From Hexactinellida sp. DTS-2022 (taxonomy: Eukaryota; Porifera; Hexactinellida), in the NCBI GenBank assembly GCA_028753945.1, contig JAPNXP010000016.1, forward strand, positions 186,001-250,000: a stretch of DNA of 64,000 nucleotides, in the 5' to 3' direction. The notes beneath the pieces were generated by a model. It ran no database searches. It was given only the letters and a program-made list of their open reading frames with translations, and had not been told where the DNA came from. Position 1 is the first letter of the stretch; each line of letters opens with the position of its first letter. The position numbers and the translations under genes are program-made. Shown here one piece after another: positions 48,601-58,857 of this stretch.

Positions 48601-48703
48601 AGGAGGGAGCAGCAGGCTGAAACGAGTTTGAAGAGAATGGCAGCTTCGGAAGAATATTTTTGATACGTTTACTCATTCTCAAAGCAAAATGTGGAGTAAT
48701 CAC
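45686..48703 (-). CDS. BTB-BACK-PDZ-PDZ protein, 741 aa, five exons
   Basis: Exons: 48,437-48,703; 48,011-48,194; 47,203-47,609; 46,723-47,156; 45,686-46,619; all phases match (0, 1, 0, 2). Residues ~105-215 form a BTB/POZ domain (GDLCDVTFRF, SEVHAHKNIL, YIYTGRV), used for dimerisation and often CUL3 binding. Residues ~215-350 are a BACK domain. Instead of the kelch propeller normal after BTB-BACK there is a PDZ domain at ~379-476 (carboxylate loop LLGIKLLGG, DIQAGDRILAISG) and a second, more diverged one at ~480-570 (FGLEL). A low-complexity tail of about 170 residues ends EDVM, which could fit a class III PDZ ligand. If it binds CUL3, the PDZ pair would select substrates; that is inference. 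Start could be ATG 48,703 or 48,676. The weak donor gtggtt of exon 1 lies next to a MITE. Confidence 0.85.
47701..47860. mobile_element. MITE in BTB-PDZ intron 2
   Basis: About 160 bp with inverted ends tatagagctcagctctagta / tactagagctcagctctata. The ends run into TA-rich flanks, consistent with a TA target. Non-coding, inside the 401-bp second intron. Confidence 0.8.
48282..48414. mobile_element. TTACGTAAC-family MITE in BTB-PDZ intron 1
   Basis: Ends taaggggacgttcaaacg and the inverse of cgttcgaacagcccagcccctta. The motif gttcgaacgttac matches copies at 26,215, 50,560 and 54,181. It fills most of the 242-bp intron. A 15-bp direct repeat, tagcaaccacctgtg, lies on both sides (48,239-48,253 and 48,427-48,441); the second copy contains the exon-1 splice donor. 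Confidence 0.8.
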
Positions 48704-49358
48704 TGGACTAGCGTAAATGGATTATTCAACAAGACAGTCTGAATTGCAAAATGCAACGTAAAATGATTATAAAATTTAAGGCATACGTGAACAAAAGATG
48801 TTTCCCACCATTAGTGAGTCATCCTTAAAATCACAACCGTATCTGGAATTAGATCTCATTAAATTAAAATTGACGTAAGTCAGCATTCGTCAATAAAGTA
48901 TAAGAGAGCTTTGCTGTGAGGTAAATTGAAATCGCTTAATTGCTAATGTGTAATAATAGTGAAAGCAGAAACCACAATTTAATCAATAAACTGATTTTAT
49001 GGACACAGACAGAGCGATTTTACTGGAATTACCTTGCTTATACAGTTAGAGTAGAACATCCATATTAGTCTAAACAAAGTGGCAAACTTACTTAGCTGTA
49101 GTTTTAGCGACTTAATCAATGATACAGACAATTAGACCATTATAAATCTGGCACGCAAGTCAATGCAACCTTGCACAACTCAATTAATAAATGCAATACG
49201 TCTAAAAATAGCCAATATCAAGTGTATTGTGCAAGTTTCGAATGATTTTTGAAATTTATCAAAGAATCAAAACCACGCATAGATTATTATACAACAAAAA
49301 ACGACAACACTTTCAAAACGAAAGTCAAATTCTGGAGGATCATCCTTCTCGTAACAGC
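48704..49358. other. Divergent upstream region between BTB-PDZ and bZIP-B
   Basis: About 650 bp between two genes transcribed away from each other, so it should contain both promoters. AT-rich, no repeat or open frame recognised. Confidence 0.5.
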
Positions 49359-49366
49359 TATATAAA
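49359..49366 (+). promoter_or_regulatory. Candidate TATA box of bZIP-B
   Basis: tatataaa about 100 bp before the ATG at 49,465. Position and sequence fit a core promoter, but AT-rich flanks make chance matches likely. Confidence 0.4.
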
Positions 49367-49464
49367 GTTATAAAAGAAGAAATCATAATAGAAATTCAGA
49401 ATTCAAAAAAGCTCGAAATAAATTTAGTAAATAAACTTGCAATCTAAGTTATATTTCGAGTGAA

Positions 49465-49968
49465 ATGGAGTCTCCAACCACACCAATAACCTGCAACTTC
49501 TTCGAGAACTATGGCCTAGACGCTGCCAGCTACAACACGCATTTAGCCATGTCCAGCAACCAAATGCAGTCCCCAGATGACATACACAAAGAGATATGCA
49601 TCCGCAAATGCGCTTCAGTAGCGTCCATACTGAAGGACAATTGGATGGAGCTAATATTCACAGTCCATTTCCCAAGTCTGATTTGCCAGGAGAAACTAAT
49701 GCACACATACAGTCTGCAGCAGCTGACTGACATCCTGGCCAGCGGAGACCTCCTGTCTGAAGAGCGCGAGGAGATCAAGAAAATGAGATGCAAGGCCAGG
49801 AACAACAAAGCAGCAAAGAGCCTAAGGCAAAAGCATAAGCAGCAAGACAAGACGCTAGCCGATGACGTCACTAACCTCATGAGGCACAAGGATGACCTCA
49901 TCAAAGAGATTGACCAAATCAGGCAAGAGATCTCACAGTATAAGTCTTTGGGAGTGCACAGCAATTAA
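49465..49968 (+). CDS. bZIP-B: small CNC/Maf-like bZIP protein, intronless, 167 aa
   Basis: Single open frame with ATG and TAA. Residues ~83-106 form an extended helical region before the basic segment (SLQQLTDIL…SEEREEIKKMR), as in CNC and Maf proteins. The basic region is near 107-127 and the leucine zipper has heptad positions L131, L138, L145 and I152. In the DNA-contacting core the pattern is N-N-K-A-A-K-S-L-R: the Asn, Ala-Ala and Arg are kept, but the residue that is Cys or Ser in nearly all bZIPs is Leu. That may change DNA specificity or make it a dimer partner without normal binding. The N-terminus has no obvious activation domain. It is similar to bZIP-A (59,397-60,899), shared SEER…R.KA.N.KAA. 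It converges on the DAPP1-like gene, stops 204 bp apart. Confidence 0.88.
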   Translation: MESPTTPITCNFFENYGLDAASYNTHLAMSSNQMQSPDDIHKEICIRKCASVASILKDNWMELIFTVHFPSLICQEKLMHTYSLQQLTDILASGDLLSEEREEIKKMRCKARNNKAAKSLRQKHKQQDKTLADDVTNLMRHKDDLIKEIDQIRQEISQYKSLGVHSN

Positions 49969-50143
49969 CAGCATTAATTCAACCCTAATGGAATGCAACT
50001 AAATTATTATTCTCTACATAACTGGGATCCCAGCCGTTGCTAAGCAATTGCAAACACCGCTGCTTGAGCGGACTATCTAATGCTGCCTGTTTTAGTTTGT
50101 ATTTATTATAATAACTTATTCTGCATCAACATACACATATTAA

Positions 50144-50149
50144 AATAAA
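50144..50149 (+). terminator. Polyadenylation signal of bZIP-B
   Basis: AATAAA 176 bp past the bZIP-B stop. On the other strand the inverse TTTATT near 50,102 would serve the convergent DAPP1-like gene, so the two 3' ends probably overlap. Confidence 0.6.
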
Positions 50150-50172
50150 GCACTGTACATCCTCATACACTA

Positions 50173-51584
50173 TCAGCTGTTAATTTTATTGTTTGTAATC
50201 TTCCATTTAAGTAGCTTAATCCAGTCGAGTGCTTCTGCGTCCGAGTTTGCGTGGAAAAGAAAAGTTCTTCTTTCCGTTTTTAGTTCGAAACAATGCGGCC
50301 TTTCCTGCTCGCTCTTGTCGCAGGCCGTGGCTGTGTTAAGGTCGATCTTACGGAGCGGCTTTAAGTCTGTTCTATTGTCGTAGTAAGCCAATTGCATCTT
50401 GAGACACACAAACCATCTCAGTTTCCAATTCTTACGGATTTGTCCTATTTTTGTAAGGTAGCCTTCTTTGGAAGCGATGCTTAGCACGGAGGATGTGGGG
50501 ATAGAGGTATCCGGTTCGCCGTTCTCGTCTGAGGACTTCCATTCTGCGTGCACCTAAAAGGGCCGTTCAAACGTTACGTAACGCCTCTTAGGGGAGTGGG
50601 CTCAACTAATTGTGACATACCATCCTTTTATACTACAGCCAGGTCAAAAGCATACATAGAGGGGGGTTACAAATTCCTGGACTCTTGCGTAACAAATAAT
50701 CAATTATGTATTTTTTTGGGTAACACCATACCTTAATCTCATCGTATATGCTGCTCTCGTCAATGGAGCGGGGGTAGGGGAACTTCAGCATTGTGAGGAC
50801 TCCAGAGTCCCCGCCTATGACCGGGTAATTCGTAAAGTGCTCTACCAGTTCATCCACCGAATTGAAGCTGCCCATCCCGAACTTAAACTCGTTTCCGTTC
50901 CAGGAGATTTCGTAGTGCTTAACAGACTGGAAACATCGCACTGAGAGCGCCAGCTTCAAATCTCTCCGTCCCTCTTCAGTACTAGTCCGCAACAGGTAGC
51001 TACCGACCTACAGACAGAGCTTAATACACCCAATCACTGTATTAATTCAGGTTTTCAACTTTCTCATGCGACGCATTTTACATATGTTAAATTAATCATT
51101 GCCCCCTCCCTCCCCAAAATATCACGTGACAAATGTGTCACCCAAAGGGACCTCTTAGGACCTCTTTGGTCAAACTGAACTTAATCTTCAGAAATATAAT
51201 AAGCTCGAAATTGTTGTAACGTGTCATTTTAGGTTTCTTTTCTAATTTATGATATTTTTTATTTCTATGAATTAATTGATCAATAAAAAATTTCGGTTCA
51301 TGATCCCCCAGGTTGAAACCCCTGATCTAGTAATACATTCTGGTTACCTGTCCGTTCTCCAACAAGACACACTCCGCGATATGCCGAGACATCCCTGGAT
51401 GGAAGAAGTTCATTTTCCTATCAATCTCCAGCACCAATTCCTGTCTGTCTTCCCTGAGCGGGCCGTCCCTCTCCGTACAGTCGTTCCCGATCGCGGACAG
51501 AGATATACACTGCGGCGTGCACCCCGGAGTCCCGGGCTCTATAGAGCTGATGCGATTCGCTTCAATACTGATGCGCTCTGCCAT
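50173..51584 (-). CDS. DAPP1: DAPP1-like SH2-PH adaptor, 297 aa, three exons
   Basis: Exons 51,348-51,584, 50,732-51,007 and 50,173-50,553; every junction is phase 0. The order is a short N-terminus, SH2 at ~58-158, PH at ~198-297, as in vertebrate DAPP1 (about 280 residues). The SH2 has the phosphotyrosine-binding arginine R86 (YLLR) and starts FFHPG where most SH2s have Trp. Between the domains Y167 in SSIYDEI matches the Src-family phosphorylation site of DAPP1 (Tyr139 in human). The PH domain has the PIP3-type signature K…KNWKLRWF and the terminal tryptophan (DWIKLLKW). The protein is expected to move to the membrane when PI3-kinase makes PI(3,4,5)P3 or PI(3,4)P2. The ATG is 235 bp from the TRP-gene stop on the same strand, so its promoter must be short. 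Confidence 0.93.
50560..50718. mobile_element. TTACGTAAC-family MITE at the 3' end of DAPP1 intron 2
   Basis: The end gggccgttcaaacgttacgtaa lies 6 bp from the exon at 50,553. On the coding strand the MITE tip therefore supplies the pyrimidine-rich tract of the acceptor (ggcccttttag). Interior segments (ccccccctct, aaaaggatggt) match the copy in the TRP gene at 54,181-54,338. The other end is decayed, so the left limit is approximate. Confidence 0.7.
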
Positions 51585-51818
51585 AGCAACGATAATAATG
51601 CAAGCTCAGCTAGGCTATAAGTATTTAAACTTAACAGAAAGGTTAGATTAGACTATTATTATTGATAAATCCCTACTGATTTGTATTTGTAATATTACTG
51701 TAAATCACATTTAAAGGTCAAATAGATTACAAATTAAATTCAAAAGATATTAACATTACATAAACAGTTGTAATATTATTCACACTTGTATAAAACAGAC
51801 TTATTTATGCATCAACTG

Positions 51819-54800
51819 TCATTTGTCAGAAATCTGTGATTTCTCAAGAAGGGCTGTCAACAGACGTGTGACGTCATCCATCTTAGTGTTTAGCTGCTCT
51901 GTCAGTCTATCCAACTATAAATTGACTGATTAAAAATATGGAAGGATTAAATGACAGTAGACTCTCGTAAATACGAACACAGGCAAGGTGTAATATCGGT
52001 TAAGGAGTATAAAGTGTATCCAATACATGCAAACAGGGGTTCATCCAGGCGAATTTTGAGAGAAAAATTGTCTAGGCGCGCGAAAATCGAGAGATTCTCT
52101 CATTGACGTTATACAAATTGAATACTTTAGGCGCGTGTAAGCGAGCTCAAACTTAATCTAGGCGAACAGAAAAAATTTCTGGATGAAAGCCTGCATGCAA
52201 ATTACTTCATATAATACAAATCCCGGATGATACGAACTTATTTATACTGTCTGGTGCAATTAATAACGAGACATACCCTATCGTTGCTGTTTGTTATCTG
52301 TCCCTTGAGCTGAGACACGTCTGAAATCAGATTTTTCTGATTCAGCTCGTGAGAGCGACTGGAGAACTTCTGGTGCTGCAGCAGCTGCTCAGTGTCTACG
52401 TTTGGCAGATAGGCCCTGAACTCGCCGGAGCCTCTCTCCACGAACTCGTCTATGCCATCCACCCCGTAGTACTTGTTGAGAGTGCTAGCGGATATGGTGA
52501 TGCTCTCAGTACGGTGGTTCCGTCTGAAGTTGTAGAAGCGAGCTATGAGCGAAGTGTCCTGCGACTGGATTATGAAGTTGAGGCGGTACCAGGCAACCAC
52601 CTTAAGCGCTACCTTCTTAACCTTAGAATACCTATACGCCAACATAGTAACTATGCTATAACGCTTTAGCAAGAGCCTTATTTAAGGAAATACATAAAAA
52701 TTCATTTGAATTGGAATGGGAATTGTATGAATTATCTTCGAATTCTGGGCCTTATTCTGAGCCCGTTCAATATGAGTTTACTTATACAGCGATCATCGGT
52801 AGAAGTGAATAATGTTGCCGATGATCGGTTGAAGTGAATAATGTTGCCGATCATCGGTAGAGTTATCAACGTGGAGTAAGAAAATTATTATACCTAATAA
52901 TACTCGCTAAAGAAATTTAGAAACAACACACAGTTATTAAGCCAAATAAGTACTCACCTGTCGGTTAGCTGTGCGATGAGAAGGTTGAGGTATATGACGC
53001 TGGTAATGAACAGGAATACCAGGAATATAAAAGCGGACAGCCAGTTGATACGTACAATATAGTTATCAGGATATACGGGCCCCTGTTCCAATAGGACCCT
53101 AAGCCCGAGTAGAGCCACGTACCCCACATAGTCATCGTACCCCTCCAGATTCATGGAGGAGTTAAGCGAATCCACTGGGCATTCCATAGCGCCGCTACCG
53201 TTGTTTGAGCAGAGCCAGTACAGCGGTGTGCGGAGACTGACAAAGTACGCGCCCGAGAATACGAAGAGAGTCCAGCAGAAGAATAGAATGAAGGATGGAA
53301 TCTCATAGAAGGTAACGCTCGCTAGGATCCGAATATAAGTACCGAAACTGTAGTACACATTGAACAGCTTGAAGAACCTCATGCAGTTAAGCACAAAGGT
53401 TATCGGCATTAGTATCCACTGTAGAGGAGAGGATATGGCCCGTAGGATAAACGTTATGAATAGCGAGATGAGACCGCCCTGGTCGAACCAGTTGAAGTTA
53501 TCCGAAAAGTACTCCATAAGGAATCTAGTCAGGAGCATATTAGCGCTCCAATGCACGATTCTATTCCAAATAGCTATGTCGCGCATGTGCGGATCTACCT
53601 TGGACCTAACTGGGGTTACGGGGTAGTCCTCTGTCTCAGCTCCTGGGAGGGAATCCTCCTGGGGGTCCATATGGGAACCGTCTGCGTTGTTTGCAGCATA
53701 CTGCAAGTCTGTTTGTTCTTTTGTGGCTTCCTTCTCCTTGGTCTCCCGCTTGAGCTTTAGATACAGAGTTGTTCTGTGCACTATCGTTAAAATCTCTGTT
53801 ATTTCTGTCACTACGTTGGAAAACCAGAAAGCGATAACGTATAGCTCGGCCAGAAGTCGCACCACAGGCAAGAATTCCATGAACCCCATGTAGTCGTTAG
53901 GGTCCTCCTGTTTTGCCACATTTACGAAAGAAACAAACATGGAAAGCAGAAACAGGAAGAATAGAATGGTCTTGTAGAATAGGAAGTATCGGCCGAACTT
54001 GTTCATTTGCTGCTTAACGTAGAGACGCACTGTGCCGTGGTAAGCCAAGTCCTCCAGGCGATTGTCTGCTATTAGCTTAATGAAGTACGGATTCGAATGG
54101 AAAAAACCCTTGTCTCCGGGGAGTTTGTTGGAGATATCTGTGTCCAAGTAGCGTAGCATTACCTGTCAACATCGTATAAACAACGTTCAAACTTACGTAA
54201 CGCTCGCAAGGGGGAAAGAGGTTAACCTATGTGTGATGGGCTATCCTTTTTGTCTTACAAAATGATTAAAAGAATGACGTGAGAGGGGGTGGATAATATT
54301 CCTGAAATTTTTGTAATGTAACGTTTGAACGGCCCTTAGAATGAATGGGAATAACCTGGTTAGAATACGTTACGTTTAAAACAATAGAACTAGCCTACCC
54401 TGACATAGGAAGGGCTGCCCTCCTCGGGTATCACCATTCTATCAAGCAGAGCCGCCAGTGACTGCACTAGCTTGCTCTTAACGACCTTACACATCCCGTA
54501 CTCCTGTGTGCGGATAAACTCGTGTACATAATCGCTGTAAGGCGCCTCTCTACGTATTAGCAGCGCCGCGGCGAAGTCACGCCCGTTCAAAAGCGCGAGT
54601 TCCAAAGCGGAATTTCGCTTGGAGTCCGTGCAGTGGAAGGAAGCGCCATTAGTGACCAGCTCGAGAATGGCGGGCACATGGCCGTGCTTACTGGCCGCCA
54701 TTAAGGGTGTGCTGTATATCGGGCAGCAGCGCTTGTCTATACTAGCACCGAAGGATATGAGAATTGGAATAATCGAGGATCTTCCCTTCTCAGCCGCGAT

Positions 54801-57088
54801 ATACAGGCCCGTCTTTCCGTCGCAGTCTATCTCGTCCACTGGGCAGTTGCCCCTACATAAGTGTTAAAACAGGCCTTATTCACTATACTTTTTAAGTTTC
54901 CTTAAACTAAGTAAACTAAGTATTAGTCTAAAAACTAAGTGACAACTAGTCTGCTGTACAGATGTATGACATTATTTCTCCATTTATCAAAAACTACAGT
55001 AGAACTAGAACCTCGTTAATACGAACACCAACGGACGGTAAATTTGTTCGCTTTATCTGGAGTTCATATCAACCGGCGTAATACCCATTGAATTGTATTG
55101 ACAGAAACTGTGCGGCTACAAAAACTGTCCGCCCGGACAGTTTTTGTTAAATTTAGCAAAAAACTTATTTTGACAAAACTGTCCGGTCGGACAGTTTTTG
55201 TCAAACACTAAATACAATCCTGAATATCCGGATTTTTCGATTATCCGGGAACCCTTGGTTAATTTAATACAATGTGTTTATCCTAATTATCCCAACTTGT
55301 TTTGAGTGATCCCAAAGAGTTCGGATGATCAAGGTTATACTGATTAGATTATTAGATGAGTTAAAACAAAGTTAGATTCTCACTTGTCATTTTATAGTAT
55401 ACTCATTTACTGTATTATCACAGATTCTCTTTCTTGCGTAATATGCTGAAAAATATAAGAAAAATATTAAGTTTCTGTAGCCAATTTTTTTTGCTAAATG
55501 TGACAAAAACTGTCCCCCGGACAGTTTTTGTCAAAACAACATTTATTGCTAAATTTGACAAAAACTGTCCGGCCGGACAGTTATTGTAGCCCGACAGTTT
55601 TTGACAAAACAGAATATCCTTTGTAGGGAAATGATTTTGTGGAACTCTTTGTTCGTCTTATCCGGAAATTCGTATTAACCGTGTTCGTATTAAGGATTTT
55701 CTACTCTAAATTCGTATTAACCGTGTTCGTACTAAGGAGGTTCTAAAAATTAAAATTAAATCCCGTCGTATTTCTGAAAAAATCCGGATGCTAAACTATT
55801 TATTTATTTAACCTGGCCTTAGTTCATTGAGCAAAATACTTAGTTTAATGTAAGTAGATATTTCGTTTCCAACTTAGTTTAAGTTTGAATTTTATTAAGT
55901 AGACTAGTGAATAAAGCCCCAGGCCCAGGGCATTAGTTATAGATATTCGCGGCTACCTGAGCAAAAGGAGAACTACGTTGTCTACGCCAGATATGCAAGC
56001 GTAGTGGAGCGGGGTCGCGTTGCTGTTGTCCCGTATGTCCGCATTGGCTTTGTTGCAGAGCAGAAACTCTACGAGGGGCACGTACCCCTTCCTTGCGGCC
56101 AGGTGCAGGGGAGTGCGGCCGTCATTGGTCCGTACGTATATGCTGCCGTTGTTCTCCATCAGCAGCCTCATCACCTGTTAGCACTCAGTTATAAGCTAGG
56201 TATTCAGACTATTTATTTTCTTTATTCCAGACTTAGAAGCTTAAAGCAATTAGTGGATATTATAAGTAGAATTACATTAGGGATTAGGGAAGCTCTTTCT
56301 GGTTCAAAATAATGTAAAACACTTACTAGATCGTTAATTTATTTATTTATCAAAGCAAAGGATCGAAATCGCATCCTTTTTCTATGCTCTCTAATGCCCG
56401 AAATACGAGCTACAATAAGACTACCTCCAGGGAGCCGGAGAACGCCGCGTGGTGCATGGCGGAGAACCCGTCTCCGTCCTTCTCCCAGGGCGTGGCCCCT
56501 GCCTTGAGTAGCGCCTCTACAATCGACTTGTTGTTCAGCTTGCAGGCCTGGTGCAGACTGTAGGTCAGGTCGAACAGCTCCTCCGGCTCTACATTCTCAT
56601 GTCTGAGTCTGCTCAGGAGGATGTGCACGATGTCGGTGCGTCCGTAGGTGGCCGCGAGACAGAGGATATCCTCGTCTCGGCAGGGGATGCTGCTGACCGA
56701 CTTCTCGTACTGTGGGAGCGATGTGCTGTCAGCAGACTTGAAGGTATGAGCTTCAACTCCTACAGAACATGTTATTCTTATTATTATTATTAACGAGTCT
56801 ACTGTAATAGAGCATTGACTAACCCTGCAGTGGGCAGTTACACATCAGTTCCTTTTTGATAAAATCCATGTCATGTCTTTGTATCGCCACCTGCAGCCGT
56901 TTGTACCTCTCATTGTCCGAGGCGTAGTCTTTGCCGCGCTTTTGTTTGAAAAAGCGCGAAATTGACTGCAAGGGCAGTGGCTGACTTGCGGTATTAGATT
57001 CTAGCACTTGTTTATCCGTAACTTGCGGCCGAGTCAGTTCAACTAAATCTAATTCAGTGGCCATAGACACCCACTCAAACAAAGCCAT
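51819..57088 (-). CDS. Ankyrin-repeat TRP-family cation channel, 975 aa, seven exons
   Basis: Exons 56,824-57,088; 56,425-56,759; 55,957-56,174; 54,399-54,852; 52,958-54,162; 52,277-52,631; 51,819-51,914; phases 1, 0, 2, 0, 2, 0 all fit. Residues ~105-390 carry about eight ankyrin repeats (GRTPLHLAARKG, ATPLHYACISG). The 401-codon fifth exon holds the six-helix channel core: S1 near 484-506, S2 near 522-549, an unusually long charged S2-S3 link of about 60 extra residues, then S3-S5, a pore loop (LLGLRVLLEQGP) and S6 ending NLLIAQLTDRY. The last exon is a short coiled coil (RLTEQLNTKMDDV), probably for tetramer assembly. It lacks the TRPV pore motif GMGD, and I cannot place it firmly in TRPA, TRPV or TRPC. 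Start chosen at the first ATG; another lies 24 bases on. Predicted location plasma membrane. Confidence 0.92.
52770..52860. repeat. Short tandem around gatcatcgg in TRP intron 5
   Basis: Three units of ~31 bp built on cgatcatcggt(a/t)gaagtgaataatgttgc. The motif also occurs once at 44,847. Confidence 0.75.
54181..54338. mobile_element. TTACGTAAC-family MITE in TRP intron 4
   Basis: Ends cgttcaaacttacgtaacg and cgtttgaacggccctta; the best-preserved copy in the window. Its near end lies 20 bp from the splice acceptor of exon 5 (54,162). It occupies most of the 236-bp intron. Confidence 0.85.
55001..55747. mobile_element. pogo-like element split by a palindromic insertion, in TRP intron 3
   Basis: 55,001-55,100 and 55,605-55,747 match the two halves of the MITE at 20,031-20,218 (ctcgttaatacga…acgga; cttatccgg…attaaccgtg). 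Between them lies an insert made of inverted acaaaaactgtccgg / ccggacagtttttgt modules at ~55,118-55,150, 55,170-55,204, 55,502-55,538 and 55,556-55,588, plus a second pogo-like fragment near 55,225-55,345. Confidence 0.7.
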
Positions 57089-57137
57089 TAGTCAGCTCAT
57101 GCAAATAGATACCCGCGGAATTAGTACTATAATTATA

Positions 57138-57560
57138 TTACTAGGTCGCTTCGCGGCAGAACACAAGAACACACACCAACCGCTTCGCGGTAGATGTGTA
57201 GTTTATATACTTCTAACATTGATTATAAACCGTCATACAACAGGCCTAAATAATCAAATTTAAAATGTGAAATTTTAGTGACATATTGGCATACTCGTGT
57301 GAACATTGACTGAACAACGTATCCCCATCATTAATGTCCATGTCAGATATTTATATCCTAGAGGGCAAGAATTATGTGTTAAGTGAATTTTCATGCTTCT
57401 CGAAATGTGACAATGACATCAAAACTAGTCGAGGTGTGAGAAATTTTGAGTGGAAACCTCAACTTGTTGGCGGGTGCCAAAAGTTAACACTATATGCCAA
57501 AAATCACATTTGGAAACCGTCCACTTTCTTCAATCAACTCGTAACATACAAACAAATATA
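57138..57560. repeat. Foldback-arm fragment upstream of the TRP gene
   Basis: Begins near ctaggtcgcttcgcggcagaac and continues through segments shared with 17,818-18,150 and 19,262-19,803. It starts about 50 bp upstream of the chosen TRP start codon, so it lies where the promoter or 5' UTR should be. Confidence 0.75.
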
Positions 57561-57799
57561 GCACCCCACACACCCAGCCTTGTGTGTTTTTTAATAGTTT
57601 AGATGTCAATTTTGTCAAATGTTGATTTTACAAAATCAACATGAATCAACATTCTCTGTCAAGGTAAAGCCATGCTTAACTGAGTAAGCATGTAGCACAT
57701 AACAAGATAAAAGTGTATGATTATTTTGAAACGCTCGGGCCATTTAACTGTGTGTTTACAAAATCAACGAATAAAATATGTCGATTTTATAAATCAAAT
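57561..57799. other. AT-rich spacer with ttgattttgtaaaatc motifs
   Basis: Non-coding. Short palindromic tgattttacaaaatca motifs at 57,620-57,645 and 57,765-57,795 recur at 58,515-58,675. Confidence 0.5.
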
Positions 57800-58512
57800 T
57801 ATTTTATTATAGTCCAGCGGCATAACTATAAAATTTCAAAGGATTGTTCATTTTTTTGATAAAGCACCAAAATTTGTACACATATACTTTGATGTAGTGC
57901 GAACATTTTTGGATATTGAGGCAATTGAAAGAGTGTCTATATCGGCCAAAACAGCTCGCCAAAGTATCCACGTCCGATAATGTTCGCCGGACTTGTTTCC
58001 CAAAAAAACTTGTTCAAATTAAGTGTAAAACGTGATTTGATAAAATTATTTGATATTATGGTAAATCACGGTGAATCTCGATTAATTTTATCAAATCACT
58101 TTTTATATGGTCGGTATGTATATAATTACACTCAGGTGGTTGAGTGGAGTCGAAAGAGGGGTCACTCGGGTAAGACACAATTGGAGAAAGGAATTTGACA
58201 CATTCCAGCGTTGCTATGGAAAATGTGGTCATGTGATATATCAAATTATCGGAATTTTACTTCGAAACAGAATTCAACAATAAAAATACGATATAACTTA
58301 ATTTGAACAAGTTTTTATGGGAAACGAGTCCGGCGAACACTATCGGACGTGATTACTTTGGCGAGTTGTTATGGCCGATGTAGACACTCTTTCAAGTTTC
58401 AATTACCTCAATATCCAAAATGTTCGCACTACATCAAAGTATATGTGTACAAATTTTGGTGCTTTTATCAAAAAAATGAACAATTGTATGGTTGTGCCGC
58501 TGCACTATTAGA
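57800..58512. mobile_element. Foldback element related to the 18.2-21.8 kb element
   Basis: 57,800-58,030 is the inverse of 58,300-58,512 (ends near agtgcagcggca…; internal cgaacatttttggatattgaggc). The middle carries gaggggtcactcg and ttgacacattccagcgttg, also found in the outer element at 18.4 kb. No transposase frame. Confidence 0.8.
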
Positions 58513-58514
58513 TG

Positions 58515-58675
58515 TTTTTGTAAAATCGACATACTGAAATGTTGATTTTACAAAATCAACTAATAAAATATGTGATTTTATAAAATCGACATACTGAAAA
58601 TAGTTGGTTTTACAAAATCGACTTATTTTATTCGTTGATTTTGTAAAATCAGCATTTGACAAAATCGACATAACA
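58515..58675. repeat. Cluster of ttgattttacaaaatcaac palindromes
   Basis: Several imperfect copies of a ~20-bp palindrome in tandem, a larger set of the motif seen once or twice at 57,600-57,800. Confidence 0.7.
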
Positions 58676-58679
58676 GATA

Positions 58680-58820
58680 CAGTGGAATTGCTTTATTAAC
58701 AACTCGCATTTTGCATGAAATTTGGTTGCTAATAGGCGAAGTTGCTATTAGAGGAACAGAAACAACATTAAAAGCTCGCTTGGGAACATAAAATAAGTTG
58801 CTAATAAAGCAATTCCACTG
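58680..58820. mobile_element. mariner-type MITE, ends CAGTGGAATTGCTTTATTA
   Basis: Inverted ends CAGTGGAATTGCTTTATTA / TAATAAAGCAATTCCACTG, with TA at the left border. 141 bp, non-coding. Confidence 0.85.
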
Positions 58821-58857
58821 TCTATATACACACACACCCAGGTTTGTATTTTAATAG

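Noticed and set aside
51819-57088. Assignment of the channel as TRPA1
   Set aside because: Ankyrin number, pore loop and S6 end do not match TRPA1 well enough; kept as an unassigned ankyrin-repeat TRP.
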